A stretch of DNA of 64,000 bases from Gallionellaceae bacterium (GTDB lineage: Bacteria > Pseudomonadota > Gammaproteobacteria > Burkholderiales > Gallionellaceae): contig JAVBYO010000011.1 in NCBI GenBank assembly GCA_030823955.1, forward strand, positions 1-64,000. Reading direction: 5' to 3'. Numbering within the stretch: the first letter of the stretch is position 1; the number at the start of each line of letters is the position of its first letter. The notes beneath the pieces are model-generated. The model did not search any database, was not told the DNA's origin, and was given only the letters and a program-made list of their open reading frames with translations. Shown here one piece after another: positions 1 through 7,626 of the stretch. The position numbers and the translations under genes are program-made.

Positions 1-495
1 AGTCGTTGCCGGTTCATCGGCAAAAAAGCCGTAACCTTCTTCTTTGGGAGGTGTCGCAGGCGCAGCAGGGGCGGCGGGAGCGGCTTGTGCCACGGGGGCC
101 GCGGATGGGTTCGCGCTCAATTGCTCCAGGTGGGCGCGCGCGTTCTTGACGACTTCCTGATCGACTTCGCTGTTGTCGCGATGGCCGGCCAATTGCATCG
201 AGATGGCATCACCCGCTTCCAGAAAGGCATTGACCATCTCATTGGTCAGCGCCATCTCTTGTTTGCGCAACTTGTCGAGCAGGGTCTCCAGCACATGGGT
301 GACTTCGATCATGTCGGTGAAGCCGAAGGTGCCTGCTCCGCCTTTGATCGAATGGGCTGCACGGAAGATGGCATTCAGGTCATCCATGCTGGGGTCATTC
401 ACATCCAGCCCCAGCAGCAGACTTTCCATACTGCTCAGATGTTCTGCCGCTTCTTCAAAAAAGACCTGGTAAAACTGGCTAAGATCGAAACTCAT
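1..495 (-). CDS. cheA: Chemotaxis histidine kinase CheA, first copy (N-terminal part only)
   Basis: This is the first 165 codons of a CheA kinase; the gene runs off the left edge. The visible part begins MSFDLSQFYQVFFEEAAEHL and forms the Hpt (P1) domain. The phosphoryl-accepting histidine is His48, in the motif HSIKGGAGTFGF. An Ala/Pro-rich linker begins near residue 130, where a P2 region usually follows. CheA autophosphorylates in receptor arrays and passes phosphate to CheY. It lies downstream of a CheY gene on the same strand, after a 131-bp gap holding a repeat copy. It is a second CheA, distinct from the complete one at 2330-4216, with a different Hpt sequence. The identity is secure; the kinase and CheW-like domains cannot be seen. 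Confidence 0.93.
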   Translation of the reverse strand, partial: MSFDLSQFYQVFFEEAAEHLSSMESLLLGLDVNDPSMDDLNAIFRAAHSIKGGAGTFGFTDMIEVTHVLETLLDKLRKQEMALTNEMVNAFLEAGDAISMQLAGHRDNSEVDQEVVKNARAHLEQLSANPSAAPVAQAAPAAPAAPATPPKEEGYGFFADEPATT

Positions 496-514
496 GGCAG
501 TGGCTTACCCTTTT

Positions 515-614
515 GAACAGAGAAGAGGGAAGGAAACGCCCCTTCGGGGCCCAAGGGAGAAGGGTGCGAAGTGCGGAGGGTTTTACCCTTCCCCCTTCCC
601 TCTTGTCCCTTCCC
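515..614. repeat. Purine/pyrimidine inverted repeat, copy A
   Basis: A purine-rich arm (about 515-567, with GAGAAGAGGGAAGG and AAGGGAGAAGGG) is followed by a pyrimidine-rich arm (581-614, TTTTACCCTTCCCCC then TTCCCTC). The arms are roughly complementary, so the unit can fold as a long imperfect hairpin. It fills the gap between cheY (starts 992) and cheA copy one (starts 495). Related copies lie at 5496-5593 and 7525-7620. Copy A is the most diverged and has an extra small hairpin (CGCCCCTTCGGGGC) inside. Confidence 0.6.
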
Positions 615-626
615 GGTCTTTGTGAA

Positions 627-992
627 TTATCCGATGACTTTTTTGACGACTTCCAATAGTTTTTGCGGATCGAAGGGTTTGACGATCCAGCCCGTCGCGC
701 CGGCCGCTTTGCCCTGGGCTTTCATGGCATCACTTGATTCGGTGGTTAGCATCAGGATAGGGACGCTCTTGTAGGCGGGCATACCGCGCAGATTTTTGAT
801 GAGAGTCAGCCCATCCATGCGCGGCATGTTTTGATCGGTCAACACCAGATCGACGGTCTTCATCTTGGCTTTGTCCAAGCCTTCCTGTCCGTCCACCGCT
901 TCGATGATGTCGTAACCTGCGCTCTTCAAAGTGAAGGCGACCATCTGTCGAATGGAACTGGAGTCGTCCACGCTCAATATCGTCTTTGCCAT
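627..992 (-). CDS. CheY-like single-domain response regulator
   Basis: A 121-aa stand-alone receiver domain. The acidic pair Asp9-Asp10, the phosphorylation site Asp53 (in LTDQNMPRMDG), the Thr of MLTTES and the Lys of VKPFDP are all present. There is no output domain. A good ribosome site (GAGGAAG) precedes the ATG. It lies between the chemoreceptor-like gene at 1031-2242 and the partial cheA, so it probably serves that second CheA. It is more like the CheY partners of CheA modules with Tar-type SSSIRQM receivers than the E. coli-type CheY at 5088-5480. Whether it drives the motor or acts as a phosphate sink cannot be told from sequence. Confidence 0.92.
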   Translation of the reverse strand: MAKTILSVDDSSSIRQMVAFTLKSAGYDIIEAVDGQEGLDKAKMKTVDLVLTDQNMPRMDGLTLIKNLRGMPAYKSVPILMLTTESSDAMKAQGKAAGATGWIVKPFDPQKLLEVVKKVIG

Positions 993-1030
993 TACTTCCT
1001 CGCTACTGAAATTTTCGGATAGTTATTGTG

Positions 1031-2242
1031 TCAGAACAGCTCGATGTCGCTTGATTCCAGCTTGTCCTGGCGCACCGGAGAGCGTGCGCTTAATTGTTCC
1101 GCCTGGGCGAATATATCATTTATTTCCTGGCGCATTCGTGAAATTTGTTCGAGTGTTTCGGGTTGGCCTTTTTGCGCCTCGTCCGCCCATTCCCCCATGC
1201 GCAGCCACGCGCTCTCCATGCCTGTTATACGCGTGTGCGCATGCTGAATCAACTGTCTTACCATGTCCTGGAATTGCAGCGAAGTGATGGCGCGGCCAAC
1301 GACCTCATCCACTTTGTTGGTGACGCCGCTCTGGTCTTCGATGACTCTCATCATGTTCTCATTGATGGCTTTCACATGGACCAGAGTGCCGTCGATCTTG
1401 TTCTTTGATTCCAGCGCAAAATTCATGTCCAGCGAGGCCATGCGGCTGATCGATTCTTCCGCGTCCACGATCGCATGATGTACTTCGCTGACGTTGTTGC
1501 GGATCTGGCGGCTGAATTGCTCGGATCTGGCGGAGAGTTTCCTGACCTCGTCGGCCACTACGGCAAAGCCCCGCCCGGATTCGCCTGCGCGGGCCGCTTC
1601 AATGGCGGCATTCAGTGCCAGCAGATTGGTCTGTTTGGAGATGCCGTCGATCTCGCCCAATACATCAAGGATGCCCGAGACTTGGCTTTTGACGGAATCC
1701 ATCTTGTCGACCAGTTCCATGGCGATCTTGCTGTTGTTGATGATGCTGCCCACCATGTCTTTGAGAGTCTGGGTGGTCTCGACGATGAACTCTTCCATGT
1801 TCTCGGAGTGGTGGCCATCCGAATTCTTGCCGGTGACGATGGAGATCGACATCTCGCGCTGGCTGTGGATCAGTTTCTGCATGCCGTCGAAACTTTCCAG
1901 CAGTTTGGTGATGGCATCACTGAGCAGATCCTGTACCTGATTCAGGTCTCCGCTGGCTCCCGAAAACTGGGCCGCGAACTGGGGATGGGTCTGGGTCAGC
2001 ACGTTTTCGACCGCGCTCGGCACCGTGTTGCTTTTTTCGGCTTCCTCAATCTTGTCCTGTTTGTTCCCCTGATAGATCACAAACAGGTAGATCGCGCCGA
2101 TCACAAGGAGATGGAGTGCGATCTCGACGGCGGCAGAAGTATTGCCCGCCAGTGTCCATTGTATGAACACCGAGATCGCCGAGATCACGACGATAAATGC
2201 GAGTAGTTTGTTGTTATGGTTCTTTCTCTGATCGCTTTGCAT
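1031..2242 (-). CDS. Methyl-accepting chemotaxis-like protein, no periplasmic domain, CheZ-like DxxxQ motif
   Basis: A 403-aa receptor-like protein. Two hydrophobic segments (about residues 13-31 and 40-58) are joined by only a few residues, so there is no periplasmic sensor. Next comes a coiled-coil signalling domain with the receptor hairpin tip ([20 protein letters not shown], near residue 210). Past the tip, the descending helix carries [10 protein letters not shown] (residues 323-332), whose Asp326 and Gln330 match the DxxxQ catalytic spacing of CheZ. The acidic C-terminus ends in DIELF. A strong ribosome site (GAGGTAAT) precedes the ATG. It is cotranscribed with cheA and cheY. Signal sensing would have to be cytoplasmic or membrane-based; the phosphatase idea is inference. 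Confidence 0.85.
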   Translation of the reverse strand: MQSDQRKNHNNKLLAFIVVISAISVFIQWTLAGNTSAAVEIALHLLVIGAIYLFVIYQGNKQDKIEEAEKSNTVPSAVENVLTQTHPQFAAQFSGASGDLNQVQDLLSDAITKLLESFDGMQKLIHSQREMSISIVTGKNSDGHHSENMEEFIVETTQTLKDMVGSIINNSKIAMELVDKMDSVKSQVSGILDVLGEIDGISKQTNLLALNAAIEAARAGESGRGFAVVADEVRKLSARSEQFSRQIRNNVSEVHHAIVDAEESISRMASLDMNFALESKNKIDGTLVHVKAINENMMRVIEDQSGVTNKVDEVVGRAITSLQFQDMVRQLIQHAHTRITGMESAWLRMGEWADEAQKGQPETLEQISRMRQEINDIFAQAEQLSARSPVRQDKLESSDIELF

Positions 2243-2329
2243 GATTACCTCACTACTTCTATGGTCGCCGGGACGGATGTCCGGCCCCGATCCGGCTCGC
2301 CCGCTTTGGTGCGGGCGAGAGGGCGGGGC

Positions 2330-4216
2330 TTAATGTCCGTTTTCGCCGAGCAACTCTTTGATATCCAGAATCAATACGATCTCGCCTTCACTCGACATGG
2401 TGACACCCGCAACGCCTTTGGGACGGAAGGTATCCAGCGATTTGATCACCACATCGTCGTGGCCGGCGAAGCCGTCTGCCGAAAGGATGAAGCTCTGGTT
2501 GCCGACTTGCATCAGCACGCCGACCTCGGATTTGCCGGATTCCTCCCAGCCGATCAATTTTGCCAGTGACTTCACGGGCAACACTTCGCCGCGCACCACC
2601 ATGGTCGGACGGCCGGAGATGAGCTGCTGTTCTTCCGGGGTGACCGACATGATCTCGCGCACCATCGACAGCGGCACGGCGAACGGCTGGTCGCTGAGGC
2701 GCAACAGCAGTACCGGCAAGATGGCCAGTGTCAGTGGCAGCGAGATGGTGAAGGTGGAACCTTTGCCCGGTTCGGAATCGATGGTGATGGTGCCGTTCAG
2801 CTTGGAGATGTTGGTCTTCACCACATCCATGCCGACGCCGCGCCCCGAGACGCTGGAGATCTCGTCCTTGGTGGAGAAGCCCGGCAGGAAGATGAGGTTC
2901 AGGCTGGCGGATTCGTCCAGAGCGCTTGCAGCCTCCAGCGTGATCAGGCCTTTCTCGATGGCTTTGCTGCGGATCACTTCCGGACGCATACCCTTGCCGT
3001 CATCCGAGATGCTGATGAGGATATGGTCACCTTCCTGACGCGCGCCGAGATACACCATGCTCTTGACTGGTTTGCCAGCGGCGGAACGTTGCTCGGCGGT
3101 TTCCACGCCGTGGTCGACCGCGTTGCGCACCAAGTGCACCAGCGGGTCGTTCAAGTCCTCGATCATGGTCTTGTCGATCTCGGTCTCTTCGCCGGACAGA
3201 ACCAGCTCGACATCTTTGCCGAGTTGACGGGCCAGATCGCGAGCCAGACGGGGGTATTTCTTGAACAGGCGGCCGATGGGCTGCATGCGTGTGTTCATCA
3301 CCGCGTTCTGCAGGCTGACCACCAGCATGTCGAGCTGACTGACCGATTCGTCCAATGATTTCAGTATGTCGGCATTCACGCGACCTTGCAGGATGTCGCT
3401 GCGCAGATGGGTCAGGCGGTTCTTGGTCAGGCCGATCTCGCCGGACAGATTGAGCACTTGGTCGAGACGGTCGGTATCGACGCGGATGGTATTGTCTTTG
3501 GCTACGGGTTCGGCTTCGCGCCGGCTGGCGGACGGTACGCTGCGACCGGGGACATCGTCGCCCCGGCGACCGAAGGCGCTTTGTTTGAGCTTCTCTTCAT
3601 CGATCTGCGCCGCAGTGAGCTCGGGTGCAGGGGCGGCAGAAGCGACCGGTGCGACTGTTGTGGTCGGCGTAGTCGGTGCGGCAGCGCCGCCCACGATGGT
3701 TTGGTACAGCGCATTCCAATCCGGGCCGTTCTGCGCGGCAGTTTGTAATGCTGCGGAGACTGCCGGAGCGGCTGCTGCTGCGGCAGGCTCCGCCGTTTTG
3801 GTCGGGCCGTTCAGCGAGACCGCTTTGCCTTCCAGTGCGGCGGCCAGTGCATCCAGTATCGGTTGCGGCGCGCGCTGTGGTTGCGCGCTTCTGCTCAGGT
3901 CGTTGAACATCAGGCGAACTTCACCGGTCGCCGCGAGAATGACGTCCAGCAAGCCGGGATTGAGCTGCAACTGCTCGTTGCGCAACTTGTCGAACAGATT
4001 CTCGGTCAGGTGGCACAGAGTCACCAGTTCCGTCGCGTTCAGAAAGCCCGCACCACCTTTGATGGTGTGGAAGCCGCGAAAGATCACGTTGAGAGTGTTC
4101 TTGTCGTTCGGTGTTTTCTCCAGCTCCATCAGCTTGCTGTCCACATCGGCCAGCAGGTCGGATGCCTCCAGAAGAAAATCCTGCAACAATTCTTCCATGC
4201 CTGTGAAGTCGTTCAT
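2330..4216 (-). CDS. cheA: Chemotaxis histidine kinase CheA, complete copy
   Basis: A full-length CheA of 628 aa. The N-terminal Hpt domain has the phosphoryl-accepting His50 in FHTIKGGAGFLN. A long Ala/Pro/Thr-rich linker (about 130-215) follows, with no clear CheY-binding P2 domain. Then come the dimerisation helices, the ATPase domain with the N-box VHLVRNAVDHGVE and the G-box DDGKGMRP, and a C-terminal CheW-like domain ending at LLGENGH. It phosphorylates CheY and CheV when coupled to receptors through CheW. A GGAG ribosome site precedes the ATG. It lies directly after cheZ, with a 134-bp gap containing a small GC hairpin (around 4248-4268). With the partial gene at 1-495 the cluster carries two cheA genes. 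Confidence 0.96.
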   Translation of the reverse strand: MNDFTGMEELLQDFLLEASDLLADVDSKLMELEKTPNDKNTLNVIFRGFHTIKGGAGFLNATELVTLCHLTENLFDKLRNEQLQLNPGLLDVILAATGEVRLMFNDLSRSAQPQRAPQPILDALAAALEGKAVSLNGPTKTAEPAAAAAAPAVSAALQTAAQNGPDWNALYQTIVGGAAAPTTPTTTVAPVASAAPAPELTAAQIDEEKLKQSAFGRRGDDVPGRSVPSASRREAEPVAKDNTIRVDTDRLDQVLNLSGEIGLTKNRLTHLRSDILQGRVNADILKSLDESVSQLDMLVVSLQNAVMNTRMQPIGRLFKKYPRLARDLARQLGKDVELVLSGEETEIDKTMIEDLNDPLVHLVRNAVDHGVETAEQRSAAGKPVKSMVYLGARQEGDHILISISDDGKGMRPEVIRSKAIEKGLITLEAASALDESASLNLIFLPGFSTKDEISSVSGRGVGMDVVKTNISKLNGTITIDSEPGKGSTFTISLPLTLAILPVLLLRLSDQPFAVPLSMVREIMSVTPEEQQLISGRPTMVVRGEVLPVKSLAKLIGWEESGKSEVGVLMQVGNQSFILSADGFAGHDDVVIKSLDTFRPKGVAGVTMSSEGEIVLILDIKELLGENGH

Positions 4217-4350
4217 TTTAGAACTCCAATATTTCTAGCGATCCGACATCCCGCACCCTTGCGGGAGATGCTACAGAACCGCTGTTGCAACTACATTAAA
4301 ACAATCGATCCGCCACTGTCGCCGTACGCCGTGTGCGGGTTCGCCATCCG

Positions 4351-5079
4351 TCAGAAACCCAGACTTTCCAATAGGTCGTCGACTTGCTTCTGGCTGGTCA
4401 CCACGTCGGTGCGCCCTTGGCTGTTGATGACCGGGCCGTTCAGCAGGCCGGAATCGATCTTCACCGAAGGCGGCGCGTTCTCGATCAGCAGGGATACCAG
4501 TTGCTGTTCCATGTTCTGCGTAACCTCGATGATCTTCTTGATGACTTGACCAGTCAGATCCTGGAAGTCCTGCGCCATCATGATCTCGGTCAGTTGGGCA
4601 TTGGTCGCTTTGGTCTGTTTCGGCACTTCCACCAGATAGGCGTGGGTGCGTGTCGCCAGTTGTTTGAACTGCTCGGCATCCAGTTTCTGATCGAACAGTT
4701 TCTGCCATTCGCCGGAAAGATATTTGGCCTCGCTTTCGATCTTTTCGACCACGGGCTGGGCGGCTTCCGTGGCGTTCAATACGCGCTCGGCCGCCTGTTG
4801 CGTCATGGTCGCGATGTAGTTAAGGCGATCACGCGCGTCCGGAATGGCGTTCGCCGCTTTTTCCAGGTTCTTGTCATAGCCGAGTTCACGCAGACTGTCG
4901 TGCAAGGCACGTGTCATGTGGCCGATCTTGTTGATCACTTCTGTCGGGGCGGCCGGTGTGTCGCCTGTGGCCGCAACGGGAGTGGCGGATTTTGCGGACG
5001 GGATCTCGGTGTCGCTGGCGGAGACTATGCTGTCGAACAGCGCTTCCAGATCGTCAGAATCATTATTGGCTTGTGTCAT
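4351..5079 (-). CDS. cheZ: Protein phosphatase CheZ
   Basis: A 242-aa CheZ that dephosphorylates CheY-P. It has the long helical hairpin of the family and the catalytic motif DFQDLTGQ; Asp174 and Gln178 (counted from the chosen ATG) correspond to Asp143 and Gln147 of E. coli CheZ. The C-terminal tail VDDLLESLGF is the CheY-binding amphipathic helix. I chose ATG 5079, with GAGAG about seven bases upstream. A GTG at 5091 that overlaps the cheY stop is possible but has no spaced ribosome site. It lies immediately downstream of the E. coli-type cheY, the usual cheY-cheZ pairing. Confidence 0.95.
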   Translation of the reverse strand: MTQANNDSDDLEALFDSIVSASDTEIPSAKSATPVAATGDTPAAPTEVINKIGHMTRALHDSLRELGYDKNLEKAANAIPDARDRLNYIATMTQQAAERVLNATEAAQPVVEKIESEAKYLSGEWQKLFDQKLDAEQFKQLATRTHAYLVEVPKQTKATNAQLTEIMMAQDFQDLTGQVIKKIIEVTQNMEQQLVSLLIENAPPSVKIDSGLLNGPVINSQGRTDVVTSQKQVDDLLESLGF

Positions 5080-5087
5080 GGCATCTC

Positions 5088-5480
5088 TCACTTCTGCATA
5101 GTTAGAAATATTTTCTTCAGCTTCTCATCCAGTGTGGCCGCCGTGAACGGCTTGACCACGTAGCCGGAAGCACCTGCTTGAGCGGCCTCGATGATGTTCT
5201 CGCGCTTGGCTTCCGCCGTGACCATCAACACCGGCAGATGTTTGAGGGCGGCATCACCACGGATGTTGCGCAACAGGTCTATGCCGGTCATGTTCGGCAT
5301 GTTCCAGTCCGAGACCACGAACTCAAAGTTGCCTTCGCCGCGCAATTTGTTAAGTGCATCCACACCGTCTTCGGCCTCGTGTACATTGGCGAAGCCCAGC
5401 TCCTTGAGCAGGTTGCGCACGATCCTCCGCATCGTCGAGAAGTCGTCCACCACCAGAATCTTCATGTTTGGGTCAGCCAC
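5088..5480 (-). CDS. cheY: Chemotaxis response regulator CheY
   Basis: A 130-aa receiver very close in sequence to enterobacterial CheY, with the run [16 protein letters not shown]. Asp12 and Asp13, the phospho-acceptor Asp58 ([11 protein letters not shown]), the Thr of MVTAEA and the Lys of YVVKPF are all present. Phospho-CheY binds FliM to change motor rotation. The start is a GTG with a strong AGGAGG site five to six bases upstream; an internal ATG at 5465 is less likely because the N-terminus MADPNMK matches the family. cheZ follows directly, and cheV lies upstream beyond repeat copy B. Confidence 0.97.
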   Translation of the reverse strand: MADPNMKILVVDDFSTMRRIVRNLLKELGFANVHEAEDGVDALNKLRGEGNFEFVVSDWNMPNMTGIDLLRNIRGDAALKHLPVLMVTAEAKRENIIEAAQAGASGYVVKPFTAATLDEKLKKIFLTMQK

Positions 5481-5495
5481 AATGTCCTCCTAATT

Positions 5496-5593
5496 GGAGA
5501 AGGGGGAAGAGGGAAGGGAGAAGAGTAAAGCCTTCAGTCCCATTGTTCGGGGAGTCGGTTTTACCCTTCTCCCTGCTCCCTTTTTCCCTTCCC
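5496..5593. repeat. Purine/pyrimidine inverted repeat, copy B
   Basis: The left arm (5496-5529) is a run of GGGAAG/GGAGAAG purine units ending in GTAAA. The right arm (5559-5593) starts TTTTACCCTTCTCCC and ends CCCTTCCC. The arms are near-complementary across a loop of about 29 bases. The unit sits between cheV (5601-6548) and the ribosome site of cheY. It shares both arms with copy C, including the flanking TAATTGGAG. Confidence 0.7.
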
Positions 5594-5600
5594 ATATCCT

Positions 5601-6548
5601 TTACAACAGCGGCCTCAATGTTTCGGCCAGCATGATTCCGTCGAATTTGGGTACGTAATAATCCACGCCCACCCGTTTGCCCATGGACCGGTTCGCTTCC
5701 GACGACAGCGATGAGTGCATCACCACCGGAATGTTGTCGAAACGCCGGTCAGACTTGATGTGCTGGGTGAGTACATAACCGTCCATCTCCGGCATCTCCG
5801 CATCCACCAGGATCACCTGGATCTGATGGTGCAGATCGAGTCCCGAATTGCCGGCCGATTCGGCCAAGCCTTGCAGCCGTTGCCAGCCTTCGAGTCCGTT
5901 ATGCGCCTGCACATGTTTCACGCCCATCTTGTCTAACAGTTCCGCTATTTTCTTACGGGCGACCGCGGAGTCATCCACGAAAAAGACGGACTTTTCATGG
6001 CCTCCTTCGACTTTCTCCACCGAGCCGACCACATCTTCACCGAAGGCGCTGGCCATGATCTGCTCGACATCGAGAATGGAAACGAGACTGCCATTGGCGA
6101 GTTCGGTGATGGCGGTGATCAGGTGCGAGTTCCCGCTCACCATGCCTTCGGCGGCGCGGACCTTGTTCCAATCCACACGGATGATGCGATCCACATCGCG
6201 CACCAGAAAGCCCAGCACATGGCGGCTGTATTCCGCCACCATCATCACGTGTTGTTCGTCCGGATTGCCCAGTCCCATGAATCGGGACAGGTTCAGAACC
6301 GGCATCACGTGGCCGCGCAGGCTGACTATGCCGTCCACGCCGTGTGGCATGTTCGGGGTCTTGGTGATGCGCACGCCACGGGTGACTTCTTTTACCTTGA
6401 ACACATTGATGCCGAACACTTCGTTCGAGCCGATGGAGAACAACAGGATCTCCATCTTGTTGGAGCCGGCCAGATTGGTGCGCGCATCGACCGAGTCGAG
6501 CAAGCCACCATCTTCATTGTGGTTCGATGTTAATTCTGTGAATGACAT
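5601..6548 (-). CDS. cheV: Chemotaxis coupling protein CheV (CheW domain plus receiver)
   Basis: A 315-aa CheV. A CheW-like domain (about 25-170, beginning MEILLFSIGSNEVFGINVFK, with the IVSLRGHVMPVLNLS core) is fused to a receiver domain (about 185-315). The receiver has FFVDDSAVAR, the phospho-acceptor Asp in LVDAEMPEMDG, and a Lys near the end (YVPKFDG). CheV couples receptors to CheA and may adapt signalling through its own phosphorylation. An AGGAG ribosome site precedes the ATG. It lies just 13 bp downstream of a second, related cheV, pointing to a tandem duplication followed by divergence. Confidence 0.94.
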   Translation of the reverse strand: MSFTELTSNHNEDGGLLDSVDARTNLAGSNKMEILLFSIGSNEVFGINVFKVKEVTRGVRITKTPNMPHGVDGIVSLRGHVMPVLNLSRFMGLGNPDEQHVMMVAEYSRHVLGFLVRDVDRIIRVDWNKVRAAEGMVSGNSHLITAITELANGSLVSILDVEQIMASAFGEDVVGSVEKVEGGHEKSVFFVDDSAVARKKIAELLDKMGVKHVQAHNGLEGWQRLQGLAESAGNSGLDLHHQIQVILVDAEMPEMDGYVLTQHIKSDRRFDNIPVVMHSSLSSEANRSMGKRVGVDYYVPKFDGIMLAETLRPLL

Positions 6549-6561
6549 GATCGGCTCCTAA

Positions 6562-7506
6562 TCAAGTAAGCAGACGGGCAAGTGTCTGCGCCAGTTTCTG
6601 TGGTTCGAACTTCGGTACGTATTCGTCGACGCCGACCGCTTTGCCGAGTTGCATGTTCGAATCGCTGGACAAAGAGGAGTGCATCAGTACTGGGATCTTG
6701 GAGAAACGCTTGTCTTCCTTGATCTTGCGGGTCAGCATGTAACCGTCCATCTCCGGCATCTCCACATCGGTGAGGATGACCTGGATCATGTCGGTGACCG
6801 GGATGTGCGAAGCGTCGGCATAGTCGGCGATCTTCTTCAGTTCCATCCAGGCGCGGCTGCCGTTGACGGCAGAAATGTATTTCACATTCATCGCATCCAG
6901 TGTCTTTTCGATCTGTTTGCGTGCCACGGACGAGTCGTCGGCGAAGAACACGGTGCGATTGGCGATATTGAGCGGCTGTACACTCTTGGCGATCAGGTCG
7001 TCGTCGCCGAAATGGCCGGTCTCGGACAATACTTTTTCCACGTCCATCATCATCACCAGGCGCTTGTCCGGCAGCTCGGTGACAGCCGTGACCAGACCGC
7101 CGGTCTGGGAGTTGAGCATCTCCGGCGGGACACGCATCGAGGACCAGTCCAGGCGCAGGATGGTGTCGACCGCTTCGACCAGAAAGCCCTGGGTATGGCC
7201 GTTATATTCGGTCACGATCATGATGCTGGGCTTCAGGTCGGTCTGTACGCCGACATATTTGGCAAGGTCGATGACCGGCACCAGTGCGCCGCGCAGGCTC
7301 ACCATGCCTTCCACCGCGTTGGGCATGTCGGGTGACTGGGTGATCTCCGGCACCCGCATCACTTCGCGCACCTTGAACACGTTGATGCCATAGGTCTCGC
7401 GCCGCTTGCTGCGCAGATCCAGGCCCAGCGTGAACATCAGAATCTCAAGCTTGTTGTTCCCCGCCAGCTTGGTACGCGCATCGATATTTCTCAATAAATC
7501 GGACAT
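6562..7506 (-). CDS. cheV: Chemotaxis coupling protein CheV, second copy
   Basis: A 314-aa CheV paralogue with the same CheW-receiver layout as its neighbour at 5601-6548. It has KLEILMFTLG in the CheW domain, MVSLRGALVPVIDLAKYVG, FFADDSSVARKQIE at the receiver start, the phospho-acceptor Asp in LTDVEMPEMDG and YVPKFEP near the end. It carries a short insertion (DLRSKRRETYG) in the first CheW strand region that the neighbour lacks. Of two adjacent ATGs I chose 7506, because AAGGAGG is only two bases from the ATG at 7509 but five from this one. Confidence 0.93.
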   Translation of the reverse strand: MSDLLRNIDARTKLAGNNKLEILMFTLGLDLRSKRRETYGINVFKVREVMRVPEITQSPDMPNAVEGMVSLRGALVPVIDLAKYVGVQTDLKPSIMIVTEYNGHTQGFLVEAVDTILRLDWSSMRVPPEMLNSQTGGLVTAVTELPDKRLVMMMDVEKVLSETGHFGDDDLIAKSVQPLNIANRTVFFADDSSVARKQIEKTLDAMNVKYISAVNGSRAWMELKKIADYADASHIPVTDMIQVILTDVEMPEMDGYMLTRKIKEDKRFSKIPVLMHSSLSSDSNMQLGKAVGVDEYVPKFEPQKLAQTLARLLT

Positions 7507-7524
7507 CATGCCCTCCTTCTAATT

Positions 7525-7620
7525 GGAGTAGGGGGAAGAGGGAAGGGGGAAGAGCAAAAGCCCTGCGTCCCGAAATCGAAGAGAGGTTTTACCCTTCTCC
7601 CTTCTCCCTTTACCCTTCTC
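7525..7620. repeat. Purine/pyrimidine inverted repeat, copy C
   Basis: The left arm (7525-7560) is GGAGTAGGGGGAAGAGGGAA and onward. The right arm (7587-7620) starts TTTTACCCTTCTCCC, the same 15 bases as copy B. The unit fills the gap between the stop of aer (7627) and the ribosome site of cheV copy two. It has the same orientation as copy B relative to the genes. Confidence 0.7.
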
Positions 7621-7626
7621 ATTTCA

